DNA of 48,259 bases from the NCBI GenBank assembly GCA_036824005.1, contig DAITBA010000024.1, positions 1 through 48,259 of the forward strand, written 5' to 3'. The stretch is from DAITBA01 sp036824005. GTDB taxonomy: Bacteria > Pseudomonadota > Gammaproteobacteria > Burkholderiales > Rhodocyclaceae. Below the pieces are notes generated by a model, which ran no database searches, had not been told where the DNA came from, and worked only from the letters and a program-made list of their open reading frames with translations. Shown in pieces: positions 1-6,927 of the stretch. The position numbers were made by a program, and so were the translations under genes. Each line of letters opens with the position of its first letter. The stretch's first letter is position 1.

Positions 1-98
1 CCCACAAGGACTTCCTCGGCGAGGCTAAAGTCCATCTGCTCGCCGCCTATGTGCTGGGGTTAAGTTCCGACAGCGGTAAGGCCAGCGCCGGCAAGTAG
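1..98 (+). CDS. ccoP: cbb3-type cytochrome c oxidase subunit III, C-terminal end (partial)
   Basis: The open frame starting at base 3 encodes the last 31 residues of a protein and stops with TAG at 96-98. The tail contains HLLAAYVLGLS, which matches the typical end of CcoP, the diheme cytochrome c subunit that passes electrons to the high-affinity cbb3 oxidase in the inner membrane. The identity is supported by the ccoG and ccoH genes that follow directly. The heme-binding CxxCH motifs lie upstream of the window, so they cannot be checked here. Confidence 0.8.
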   Translation, partial: HKDFLGEAKVHLLAAYVLGLSSDSGKASAGK

Positions 99-147
99 AA
101 CGCGCTTTGTTCGCTCCCCGTTCCACACTCGGGGAGCCATTGTCGGC

Positions 148-153
148 TATAAT
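148..153 (+). promoter_or_regulatory. possible -10 element (TATAAT) upstream of ccoG
   Basis: A perfect TATAAT lies 29 bases before the ccoG ATG in the only gap between ccoP and ccoG. No convincing -35 hexamer at the right spacing and no FNR box was found, so ccoG may have a weak own promoter or may only be read through from ccoNOP. Confidence 0.3.
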
Positions 154-182
154 ATAAGTAGTTTCGAATATTGCGAACAATC

Positions 183-1625
183 ATGGAGTCGCCCCAATCC
201 CAGGAAGGCAACGTTGTACCACTGGCTCCGGCAGCACCACAGGCCGAGAGCAGCGATGAGACGCTGTACGAGGTCCGCAAGAAGATCTATCCGCGTGCGG
301 TTCACGGGCTGTTCGCCAAGTGGCGTTGGGCGCTCGTTTGGTTTACCCAGATCCTGTTCTACGGCTTGTGCTGGCTCGAGTGGAACGGGCGCCAGGCCGT
401 GCTGTTCCATCTGGTGGAGCGCAAGTTCTATATCTTCGGTTGGGTATTCTGGCCCCAGGATGTGTTCTTCCTGGCGATTCTGCTGATCCTTTCAGCGCTG
501 TCGTTGTTCCTGTTCACTGCCATGGCCGGCAGGCTGTGGTGCGGCTACGCTTGTCCGCAGACGGTCTACACCGAAATCTTCATGTGGATCGAATCAAAGA
601 TTGAGGGCGACCGCAATGCGCGCATGAAACTCGACAAGGAACCCATGAGCGCGCGCAAGTTCGGCATCAAGGCGACCAAGCATGGGGCATGGGTATTTGT
701 GGCGCTGTGGACCGGTTTTACCTTTGTCGGTTACTTCACGCCGATCAAGGAACTCATGGGTGAGGTGGTCTCGTGGAAACTGGGCCCATGGGAGACGTTC
801 TGGATCCTGTTCTACGGCTTCGCAACCTACGGCAACGCCGGGTTCCTGCGAGAGCAGGTTTGCATTTACATGTGTCCGTACGCGCGCTTCCAGGGCGTAA
901 TGTTCGATCCGGATACTCTGATCGTGACCTTCGACGCCGAGCGCGGCGAACCACGCGGGCCGCGCAACAAGAAGCTGGATTACAAGGCGGCCGGACTTGG
1001 CGATTGCGTGGATTGCGGCATCTGCGTACAGGTGTGTCCGACCGGCATCGATATCCGCCAGGGGCTGCAGTACGAATGCATCGGTTGTTCTGCCTGCATT
1101 GACGCCTGCGACCAGGTCATGGACAAGATGGGCTACCCGCAAGGGCTCATCCGCTATTCCACCGAACACGCCCTGGCGCAGCATTGGGGCCGCAAGGAGA
1201 TCCTCGCTCACGTACTTAGGCCGCGCACCTTGGTCTATGGCTCGATCCTTGCGGTGATCCTGGCGGCATTCATCTGGGGATTGACGACACGCATACCACT
1301 CAAAGTGAACATCATTCGTGACCGGGCGACGCTGGCGCGCGAAGTGGAGGGCGGCAAGGTCGAGAACGTGTTTCGCGTCCAGGTCATGAACACCGCGGAG
1401 GAGCCGCGCCGGTTCGCGCTCGCGGTGAGCGGCCTCGACAGCATCGAGATAGCCTCCGAACGAGTCGTCGAGGTTCCTGCGGCGTCGTCCCAAAGCATGG
1501 CGGTGCGGGTTCAGGTACCGCCAGAGTCGGGACAACGCGGTTCGCACAAGATTTTCTTCGATATCAAGGCGATCAGCCACGAAGAAGTCTTTGTGCGCGA
1601 GAAGGCGACGTTCCTGCTGCCATGA
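183..1625 (+). CDS. ccoG: cytochrome c oxidase accessory protein CcoG (FixG/RdxA family)
   Basis: This inner-membrane iron-sulfur protein is needed for cbb3 oxidase biogenesis; in known members it acts in reducing copper for delivery to the oxidase. The sequence shows an N-terminal membrane region with RLWCGYACPQ, then a bacterial ferredoxin domain with two clusters of cysteines (CVDCGICVQVCP and CIGCSACIDACD), another membrane helix near GSILAVILAAFIWG, and a C-terminal Ig-like domain. About 480 residues is the usual family length. The ATG at 183 is preferred over the in-frame TTG at 171. The stop overlaps the start of ccoH (ATGA), so the two are translationally coupled. Confidence 0.93.
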   Translation: MESPQSQEGNVVPLAPAAPQAESSDETLYEVRKKIYPRAVHGLFAKWRWALVWFTQILFYGLCWLEWNGRQAVLFHLVERKFYIFGWVFWPQDVFFLAILLILSALSLFLFTAMAGRLWCGYACPQTVYTEIFMWIESKIEGDRNARMKLDKEPMSARKFGIKATKHGAWVFVALWTGFTFVGYFTPIKELMGEVVSWKLGPWETFWILFYGFATYGNAGFLREQVCIYMCPYARFQGVMFDPDTLIVTFDAERGEPRGPRNKKLDYKAAGLGDCVDCGICVQVCPTGIDIRQGLQYECIGCSACIDACDQVMDKMGYPQGLIRYSTEHALAQHWGRKEILAHVLRPRTLVYGSILAVILAAFIWGLTTRIPLKVNIIRDRATLAREVEGGKVENVFRVQVMNTAEEPRRFALAVSGLDSIEIASERVVEVPAASSQSMAVRVQVPPESGQRGSHKIFFDIKAISHEEVFVREKATFLLP

Positions 1626-2176
1626 TGGCCGAGGGAAAAACGGGCGGCGACTGCGACCGGCCGGACCGGGGCGAGGGGCTACCGTGGTATCGCCACCGCT
1701 GGCCTTGGATTCTCATGGCCGGTCCGGCGGTGGTGGTGATCGCAGGGGCAATTACCGTCTGGCTGGCGGTCAAGTCCAATGACGGCCTGGTGACGGAGGA
1801 CTACTATAAGAAGGGGCTTGCCATCAATCAGGCGTTGGCCAAGGCCGACCACGCGCGCACGCTCGGGCTCGCCGCGCGCCTGAAGATCGTTTCCGGTGGC
1901 ATCGACGTAATGCTGCAGAGCGACAAGTCCGCGCCGCTGCCCGAGCAGATCGTCGTCGTCCTATCGCATCCGACGCGGGCAGGAATGGATCGTAGCGTGG
2001 CGTTGAACGCGACGGGCGCCGGGCGCTATGCTGGTTCCCTGGACCTGCCGGCAGCCGGACGCTGGCAAGTCACGGTAAGCGACCACGCACAGACGTGGCG
2101 CCTGAGCAGTGTCATGCGTGTGCCGGAGGAAACCGACATCACTCTGTCGCCAGCGCAGCGACTCGGCGAGCGATAG
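1622..2176 (+). CDS. ccoH: FixH/CcoH family cbb3 oxidase assembly protein
   Basis: Single-pass membrane protein of the FixH family, which associates with the cbb3 oxidase and the copper ATPase CcoI during assembly. One membrane helix lies around residues 22-48 (LMAGPAVVVIAGAITVWLAV) and is followed by the family signature GLVTEDYYKKGLAINQ. The rest is a periplasmic domain. At 184 residues it is in the normal range. The start overlaps the ccoG stop; ATG codons at 1622 and 1625 are both possible. The order ccoP-ccoG-ccoH is that of many Proteobacteria. Confidence 0.88.
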   Translation: MMAEGKTGGDCDRPDRGEGLPWYRHRWPWILMAGPAVVVIAGAITVWLAVKSNDGLVTEDYYKKGLAINQALAKADHARTLGLAARLKIVSGGIDVMLQSDKSAPLPEQIVVVLSHPTRAGMDRSVALNATGAGRYAGSLDLPAAGRWQVTVSDHAQTWRLSSVMRVPEETDITLSPAQRLGER

Positions 2177-2210
2177 CGGTGTGTAAGCAGCGTGGATTTG
2201 GGGAGGGTAG

Positions 2211-2504
2211 ATGAAACGACTGATCTGGATTCTGTGGCCGTCCTTCGTCGTTGCCGGTATCGCCGAGGCCGTGTTCTTTACGCTCGTCGATCCGCAGGAA
2301 CTGTACCTCTTCGGCGAGCCCGTCTATTTCTCGCGCATTGCGACCTACTCTGTCGGTTTTTTCGCCTTCTGGGCAGTCTGCGCCGCGTCGAGCATGTTCA
2401 CCTGCTTCATCCAGCGCAGCGCGACGGAGATCAATCGCTGTCCCCTGCCACCTGGCGGGCGCCCCGACGGTTGCCCGAAGCAGGAAGGTCCGGGCTGCTG
2501 TTGA
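2211..2504 (+). CDS. small two-helix membrane protein with Cys-rich tail in the cco operon
   Basis: A 97-residue protein of unknown function, preceded by a good ribosome site (GGGAGGG, 2200-2206). Two hydrophobic segments can be seen (about residues 4-25 and 44-66), with a CxxxMFTC-like pair of cysteines near the second helix. The C-terminus is short, polar and Cys-rich (C-P-L, G-C-P-K, G-C-C). It follows ccoH by 34 bases and ends the operon before a hairpin terminator. Position suggests a role in cbb3 assembly or copper handling, but this is inference; no family was recognised with certainty. Confidence 0.75.
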   Translation: MKRLIWILWPSFVVAGIAEAVFFTLVDPQELYLFGEPVYFSRIATYSVGFFAFWAVCAASSMFTCFIQRSATEINRCPLPPGGRPDGCPKQEGPGCC

Positions 2505-2527
2505 GCCGGGCATCGTCCTGACGACCC

Positions 2528-2557
2528 CGCCGGCGCAACATGCCGGCGTCTTTGTTC
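2528..2557 (+). terminator. Rho-independent terminator after the cco genes
   Basis: A 7-bp perfect stem (CGCCGGC / GCCGGCG) with a 7-base loop is followed by TCTTTGTT. It lies 24 bases after the last cco gene and before the convergent usp gene. Confidence 0.6.
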
Positions 2558-2617
2558 GCGGCGGCGTTGCGCGATGCGCCGTTGCGAATGCGGCCCGGGA
2601 ATGCCGCGACTGCGAAC

Positions 2618-3061
2618 TCAGCGGTAAACCAGGACCGGGATTTTTGAGTGCGTCAGCACCTTCTGCGTTTCCGATCCGAGCAGCAAGCCACTGATGCCGC
2701 GCCGGCCATGCGAGGCCATAAAAATCAGATCGCATTCCTTGTCAGTCGCGGCGCTGATGATCGCGTCATAGGGCACGTCGCTGACCGACGCCACGGAATC
2801 GCAGGCGACGTTGGCATTGCGGGCGGCCAGTTCCGCGGCGCCAAGAATGTCCCGCGCCTGCTGCTCGGCCATCTCGGCGAATTTCTCCGGCGTGGTCGGA
2901 TCGACAAGGGCCCCTTCGCCGTAGAACGATACGGGATATTCCGGCTTGGCAAAGAAGAAGGTCAGTCGGGCGCCGGTTTCTCGGGCGAACTCGATGGCCT
3001 TGCCGACGGCACCGGTGGAGAGTTCAGAGCCGTCGGTAGGCACGAGAATGTGCTTGAACAT
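2618..3061 (-). CDS. universal stress protein (UspA family)
   Basis: A 147-residue single-domain Usp protein of the cytoplasm, a family that binds ATP or related nucleotides and promotes survival under energy or oxygen stress. It begins MFKHILVPTDGS, the conserved first strand, and ends with the nucleotide-binding motif GSETQKVLTHSKIPVLVYR (G-2x-G-9x-S/T type: G-R-R-G-I-S-G followed by G-S-E-T). The ATG at 3061 is chosen because of AGGAG 10 bases upstream; a longer reading to 3115 has no such site. A perfect TATAAT and an FNR-type box lie upstream at class II spacing, so anaerobic or NO-dependent activation is likely. Confidence 0.92.
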   Translation of the reverse strand: MFKHILVPTDGSELSTGAVGKAIEFARETGARLTFFFAKPEYPVSFYGEGALVDPTTPEKFAEMAEQQARDILGAAELAARNANVACDSVASVSDVPYDAIISAATDKECDLIFMASHGRRGISGLLLGSETQKVLTHSKIPVLVYR

Positions 3062-3082
3062 GGTCGATGCTCCTTGCGGGAT

Positions 3083-3095
3083 AGAATTCATTATA
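3083..3095 (-). promoter_or_regulatory. usp promoter: -10 TATAAT and inferred start point
   Basis: On the minus strand a perfect TATAAT occupies 3095-3090, giving an expected transcription start near 3083-3084. The centre of the FNR-type box at 3119-3132 is then about 41.5 bases upstream, the classic position for class II FNR activation. No good -35 hexamer replaces it. Confidence 0.65.
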
Positions 3096-3118
3096 GTGAG
3101 CGCATCTCGGACCACCGC

Positions 3119-3132
3119 TTGACGTGCGTCAA
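3119..3132. promoter_or_regulatory. FNR/ANR/DNR-type box (TTGAC-N4-GTCAA), perfect dyad
   Basis: The 14-bp site TTGAC-GTGC-GTCAA is a perfect inverted repeat, close to the FNR consensus TTGAT-N4-ATCAA. It lies between the divergent usp gene and the metallo-hydrolase gene. Its spacing to the usp -10 element is that of an activator. Either FNR (11291) or the Dnr-like protein (8320) encoded in this window could bind it. Confidence 0.75.
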
Positions 3133-3168
3133 ACCGGCGGCCGTGCCTGTGCCCTGACGTTTGTAGCC

Positions 3169-4572
3169 ATGCACATTACCTTTCTTGGCGCTGCCGGGGA
3201 AGTCACCGGCTCATCATTCCTAGTTTCCACCGGGCGTGAGCATTTTCTCGTCGACTGCGGGCTGTTCCAGGGCGGGCGAGATGCCTACGAAAAGAATATG
3301 CGGGCGCTCGCCTTCGATCTCAAGTCGCTGGGGTTTGTCGTGGTGACGCACGCCCATCTCGACCATTCCGGACTTCTGCCACGCCTCGTCGCTCTCGGCT
3401 ATCGCGGACCCATCTACGCAACGCACGCCACCGTGGATCTGCTTGGGGTCATGCTGCTCGACTCGGCCCACATCCAGGAAAAGGACGCCGAGTGGAACAG
3501 CCGCCATCGGCGCGTGCGCCAGGGCAAGACCGGCAACGAGCAGGTGCCGCTCTATACGGTGGCACAGTCCCAGGCCTGCCTGACGCAGTTGCACGGCGTT
3601 TCCTATGACGAAGAATTTTGTCCGGTGGCGGGAATCACGTGCCGGCTGCGCGATGCTGGCCACATTCTGGGTTCCGCTATTGCCGAGGTCTGGGTCGAGG
3701 ACGACGGGCATCGGCACAAGCTCGTCTTCTCCGGCGATCTGGGTCAGCCGGCGCGTCCCGTCGTGCGCGACCCGCAGCCGATAGAGGACGCGGACGTGCT
3801 GCTCATCGAATCGACCTACGGCAACCGGCAGCACAAGAGCCTTCAGGCGACGGAGGACGAACTTGTCGAGGCGCTCGAATCGACGCTGCGACACGGCAAC
3901 GTCATCATTCCCGCGTTCTCGGTGGGGCGCACCCAGGAGCTTTTGGTTCTGCTCGCCGATCTGACGCGGCGCGGCCGTATCAAGGGGGTGGTCGTCTACG
4001 TCGACTCGCCCATGGCACTGGCGGCGACGCAGCTTACCTTGAAGCACGAGGTGCTCCTGGATGCCGAGACGCGCGCGCTCCTTGCCTGGCAGCGTAGCCA
4101 TCCCGACGCGCTGAGGGTGCGCTTCATTCAGGACGTGTTCGAATCGAAGGCCCTGAATGACATCGCGCGCGGCGCCATCATCATTTCCGCGAGTGGCATG
4201 TGTGACGCCGGACGGATCAAATACCACTTGGCGCATAACCTCCCACGGCCCGAGTGTGCCGTGGTGATCGTCGGTTTCCAGGCCGCGGGCACGCTTGGGC
4301 GCCGACTGGTGGACGGTACCGAATCGGTGACCATCTTCGGCGAGTCGATACCGGTGCGTGCCCGGGTTCACACCATCGGCGGGCTGTCCGCCCACGCCGA
4401 TCAGCAGGCGCTGCTCGGCTGGCTCAGCCGATTCCGGAGGCCGCCGCGGCACACCTTCGTCGTCCATGGCGAGAAGGAAACGGCGCAGGTTTTTGCCGAG
4501 GTGCTGCGCGCGCGCCTTGGCTGGACCAGGGTGACGCTGCCGCATGCAGGCGAGCGTTGCGATGTCGGCTGA
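3169..4572 (+). CDS. beta-CASP metallo-beta-lactamase fold RNA-processing-type hydrolase
   Basis: A 467-residue cytoplasmic metallo-hydrolase of the YSH1/CPSF-73-like group, predicted to cleave RNA. Near the N-terminus is GAAGEVTGSSF, followed by the zinc motif THAHLDHSG (HxHxDH), then a distal His in DAGHILGS and Asp in FSGDLG. The beta-CASP part is marked by DSPMA, SASGMCDAGRIKYHL, GTLGRRL, GLSAHADQ and the final HGE. The ATG at 3169 gives the family start MHITFLGAAGEV; a GTG at 3124 would add 15 unlike residues and lies inside the FNR-type box. Such genes often sit near usp genes in anaerobic regulons of Proteobacteria. Confidence 0.9.
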   Translation: MHITFLGAAGEVTGSSFLVSTGREHFLVDCGLFQGGRDAYEKNMRALAFDLKSLGFVVVTHAHLDHSGLLPRLVALGYRGPIYATHATVDLLGVMLLDSAHIQEKDAEWNSRHRRVRQGKTGNEQVPLYTVAQSQACLTQLHGVSYDEEFCPVAGITCRLRDAGHILGSAIAEVWVEDDGHRHKLVFSGDLGQPARPVVRDPQPIEDADVLLIESTYGNRQHKSLQATEDELVEALESTLRHGNVIIPAFSVGRTQELLVLLADLTRRGRIKGVVVYVDSPMALAATQLTLKHEVLLDAETRALLAWQRSHPDALRVRFIQDVFESKALNDIARGAIIISASGMCDAGRIKYHLAHNLPRPECAVVIVGFQAAGTLGRRLVDGTESVTIFGESIPVRARVHTIGGLSAHADQQALLGWLSRFRRPPRHTFVVHGEKETAQVFAEVLRARLGWTRVTLPHAGERCDVG

Positions 4573-4601
4573 GGCGCATCCGCCGGTAACGGAGTGAGGC
4601 G

Positions 4602-5414
4602 ATGCGAAATGCAATCCTGTTGGCGCTGCTATTGTTGCCCGCAATGCCGGAGCAGGCAGCCGAAGTGTTGCCGATATTCGATGGCCATGTCCATTTCAAC
4701 GCCGATGCCAGCAGGATGATTAGTCCTGTGGATGCGCTGGCGGCGATGCGGCAGGCGGGCATCCGCGGCGCGCTCGTGTCCAGCACGCCCAATGATGGTA
4801 CCCACGCCTTGCATGCCCACGACCCCGGGCGCATCGTGCCCGCGATTCGGCCCTACCGCAGCGAGTCCGACAGAGGGAGTTGGTTTGCCGATCCCGAGGT
4901 TGCGGACTTCGTCGACCAGCAGTTGCGCCGGGGCGGCTACCGCGCCATCGGCGAATTCCATGTCTTCGGTGCGCAGGCAGCATCGCCTGTCATGGGCAGG
5001 ATCGTGCGCCTGGCGATCGAGCGGGATCTGCCGCTGCATGCGCATGCCGACGCACAGGCGGTCGACATCCTCTTCGACCACGGCGCGCAAGCGCGCATCG
5101 TCTGGGCGCACGCAGGTATGAATGCCCCCGTCGCGGAGATCAAACGCATGCTCGATCGCTATCCGAACCTGATGGCGGAGCTGTCCTATCGCGATGACAT
5201 CGCGCCGGCCGGGCGGCTGGACCCTGCCTGGGAGGCCCTGTTTCTGCGTCACCCGCAGCGCTTCATCTTCGGCAGCGACACGTGGACGCCGTCGCGCTGG
5301 CGCGAACTCGGCGCGCTTGCCCAGGCGGCACGGGGGTGGCTCGCGCAACTACCGCCGGAGGTAGCGGAAATGATCGCCTGGCGTAACGCCGAAAGGCTGT
5401 TTCCGCCGATGTGA
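4602..5414 (+). CDS. exported amidohydrolase-family (TIM-barrel metal-dependent) hydrolase
   Basis: A 270-residue protein with an N-terminal signal peptide (MRNAILLALLLLPAMPEQAAE), so probably periplasmic. The mature part follows the amidohydrolase_2 pattern: HVH metal ligands in FDGHVHF, HAHAD in the middle, a further His in VWAHAG and an Asp in FGSDTW near the end. The substrate cannot be told from sequence. It starts 29 bases after the metallo-hydrolase gene and could be co-transcribed with it. A strong hairpin follows its stop codon. Confidence 0.8.
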   Translation: MRNAILLALLLLPAMPEQAAEVLPIFDGHVHFNADASRMISPVDALAAMRQAGIRGALVSSTPNDGTHALHAHDPGRIVPAIRPYRSESDRGSWFADPEVADFVDQQLRRGGYRAIGEFHVFGAQAASPVMGRIVRLAIERDLPLHAHADAQAVDILFDHGAQARIVWAHAGMNAPVAEIKRMLDRYPNLMAELSYRDDIAPAGRLDPAWEALFLRHPQRFIFGSDTWTPSRWRELGALAQAARGWLAQLPPEVAEMIAWRNAERLFPPM

Positions 5415-5442
5415 CGTGCCGGCCTGTCGGGCCGGCATGTCA
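5412..5442. terminator. bidirectional hairpin between convergent genes
   Basis: TGACGTGCCGGCC and GGCCGGCATGTCA form a 13-bp stem with one mismatch and a 5-base loop. It starts in the amidohydrolase stop codon and lies just before the end of the convergent DUF302 gene. No clear T-run follows. Confidence 0.5.
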
Positions 5443-5452
5443 GGCGGGCGCA

Positions 5453-5956
5453 CTACGGCGCCGCACCCTCCTTGATGGCGGCGGTGATGCGATTCTCGAT
5501 ATTGCGTGCCACCTCCGCAGCTTTTTTGTGATTGTCCCGCGCCAGTAACCATGTCGGGCGCGTGGTCATGACCGTCACGTTGTCAGGGTTGGCCTTCATG
5601 TTGAATACGACCACCTTGAACGGGCACAGAATCGCCCAATCCATGCTCATGTTGAAGACCTGCTGGTTGAAGGTCAGCGAGCAGAAGTGCACCGCCGTGA
5701 CGTTCTGGAAGCCTATCGTGTTCCACTTGTCCTCGCCGAAGACCTGGCGGTTGTTTTCCAGTCCGCGGGACAGATTCTCCTCGCCGAGGATCTGGAACTG
5801 CTTCTCCTCCAGGCCGGCCTTCACCCCTTGCAGGACCTTGGCATAGTCGCCCTTGACGTGATGCTTCCACAAGGCCGGATTGTCCGCCGCACGGACGGGC
5901 GCGAAACCGAGAACCCAGACGAGCGATACTGCTGCAAGTGTGGCAAGTGTGCGCAT
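5453..5956 (-). CDS. DUF302 domain protein, exported
   Basis: A 167-residue protein with a signal peptide (MRTLATLAAVSLVWVLGFAPVRA) and a DUF302-like body, recognised by the pattern of an amphipathic helix (KVLQGVKAGLEEKQFQILGEEN), FCSLTFNQQVFNMSMDWAILCPFKVVVF and a final V-T-V-M-T-T-R-P-T-W. The role of DUF302 proteins is unknown; the alternating cysteines are conserved features. ATG at 5956 has GGGAG 7 bases upstream and gives the signal peptide. An FNR-type box is centred 41.5 bases before the expected start of transcription, so this periplasmic protein is probably induced without oxygen. Confidence 0.8.
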   Translation of the reverse strand: MRTLATLAAVSLVWVLGFAPVRAADNPALWKHHVKGDYAKVLQGVKAGLEEKQFQILGEENLSRGLENNRQVFGEDKWNTIGFQNVTAVHFCSLTFNQQVFNMSMDWAILCPFKVVVFNMKANPDNVTVMTTRPTWLLARDNHKKAAEVARNIENRITAAIKEGAAP

Positions 5957-6004
5957 GATGATCTCCCAGTGTTGTCTGCCCGGGCCATCGGGGCGAGCCC
6001 GTCG

Positions 6005-6017
6005 CACAAGCATTCTG
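6005..6017 (-). promoter_or_regulatory. inferred -10 (CAGAAT) and start point of the DUF302 gene
   Basis: CAGAAT at 6017-6012 on the minus strand matches TATAAT in 4 of 6 positions. A start at about 6005 puts the FNR-type box centre (6046.5) 41.5 bases upstream. Confidence 0.45.
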
Positions 6018-6039
6018 CAAAGCGCCCGCGCTGGTGGTT

Positions 6040-6053
6040 TTAACCTATGTCAA
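6040..6053. promoter_or_regulatory. FNR/DNR-type box upstream of the DUF302 gene
   Basis: Read on the minus strand the site is TTGAC-ATAG-GTTAA, one base short of a perfect TTGAC-N4-GTCAA dyad. The spacing to the DUF302 gene fits class II activation. No -10 sequence at matching distance was found toward the divergent hemerythrin gene. Confidence 0.65.
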
Positions 6054-6247
6054 ATTGCAGCGGTGCTGCGGCGCGGGACCGATCAGCGTTCCGGCGGTCT
6101 GCGCCTGCCGTGGCCCGGAAAACACGCCCCGGACGCACCAAGGTGGCGCGTGGCCGCTCGGCGAGGCTTCTTGACCGGCATCAATGTCAGCCAGCGTTGC
6201 TCCTGCGGACAATCGCTGAAACCAATATAAGACGAGGAGACTGGAGC

Positions 6248-6703
6248 ATGAATCAAGTAACAGCGCCGCTTATCGCCCACCACAAATTGTGCGACGACGA
6301 TTTTGCCACTGCGGAGGATGCGGCGCGCCGTAACGATTGGCAGGGTTGCAGTGCTGCCTTCACCAAATTCCGCGACGAGCTGGAAGCGCATTTCTCCGTC
6401 GAGGAGACGATGTTGTTTCCGGCGTTCGAGCAGCGTACCGGCATGAGCGCCGGCCCGACGCAGGTCATGCGCATGGAGCACGCCCAGATGCGCGGGCTGC
6501 TGGAAGAACTGGCCGAGGCCGTCAAGGGCCAGGACGGGGACACCTTCGGTGGCGTTTCCGAGACCTTGCTGGTGCTCATGCAGCAGCACAATCTAAAGGA
6601 GGAGAACATCCTCTATCCGATGTGCGACCGCTCGCTGGCGCAGAACGCCGGCGCTTTGCGGGAGAACATCGAGTCGGGTCTGACGGCAAGAACAGAACCG
6701 TGA
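6248..6703 (+). CDS. hemerythrin domain protein
   Basis: A 151-residue helical protein with the histidine and carboxylate pattern of a hemerythrin non-heme di-iron site: HH at 11-12, H48 with E52 (EAHFSVEE), H78 and HNLKEEN around 114-120. Such cytoplasmic proteins bind oxygen or nitric oxide, or take part in iron-sulfur repair. ATG at 6248 has a GGAG just upstream; the longer open frame to 6047 lacks one. The stop codon overlaps the GTG start of the DUF2249 gene, and the membrane protein gene follows in the same way, so the three form one tightly coupled operon. Confidence 0.88.
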   Translation: MNQVTAPLIAHHKLCDDDFATAEDAARRNDWQGCSAAFTKFRDELEAHFSVEETMLFPAFEQRTGMSAGPTQVMRMEHAQMRGLLEELAEAVKGQDGDTFGGVSETLLVLMQQHNLKEENILYPMCDRSLAQNAGALRENIESGLTARTEP

Positions 6704-6927
6704 CCGCCCGAAAGGTCGTCGACGCCCGGGGTCTGATGCCGCCGGCGCCGCTGCAGCTCACGCTGGAGGCGCTCGACTCGCTTGAGCCTGGGGGCGAAGT
6801 GCTCTTGCTGCTCAATCGGGAGCCGTTCCCCCTCTATGCAATCCTGCAGGAGAATGGCTTCACGCATCGCACCGAATCGCGCGACGACGGTACATTCGAG
6901 ATTCACATCACATCCGCTGCGCCGTAA
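6700..6927 (+). CDS. DUF2249 (TusA/SirA-like fold) small protein
   Basis: A 75-residue protein starting with GTG at 6700 inside the hemerythrin stop codon (GTGA). The sequence begins with the TusA-type strand VVDARGLMPPAPLQLTLEAL, followed by PGGEVLLLLNREPFPLYAIL and ENGF, the DUF2249 pattern. The usual TusA catalytic cysteine before the PP pair is replaced (GLMPP), as is common in DUF2249. DUF2249 genes are often next to hemerythrin and NO-response genes. It does not have an obvious own ribosome site, which fits coupling to the upstream gene. Confidence 0.8.
   Translation: MTARKVVDARGLMPPAPLQLTLEALDSLEPGGEVLLLLNREPFPLYAILQENGFTHRTESRDDGTFEIHITSAAP

Noticed and set aside
99..182. FNR box before ccoG
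   Set aside because: Only a TATAAT was found; no TTGAN half sites at suitable spacing.
594..1580. Long open frame opposite ccoG (328 codons)
   Set aside because: It is a shadow of the GC-rich ccoG codons; the product has no family features and ccoG is certain.
3220..4644. 474-codon minus-strand frame opposite the metallo-hydrolase gene
   Set aside because: All zinc and beta-CASP motifs are on the plus strand; the minus reading has none.
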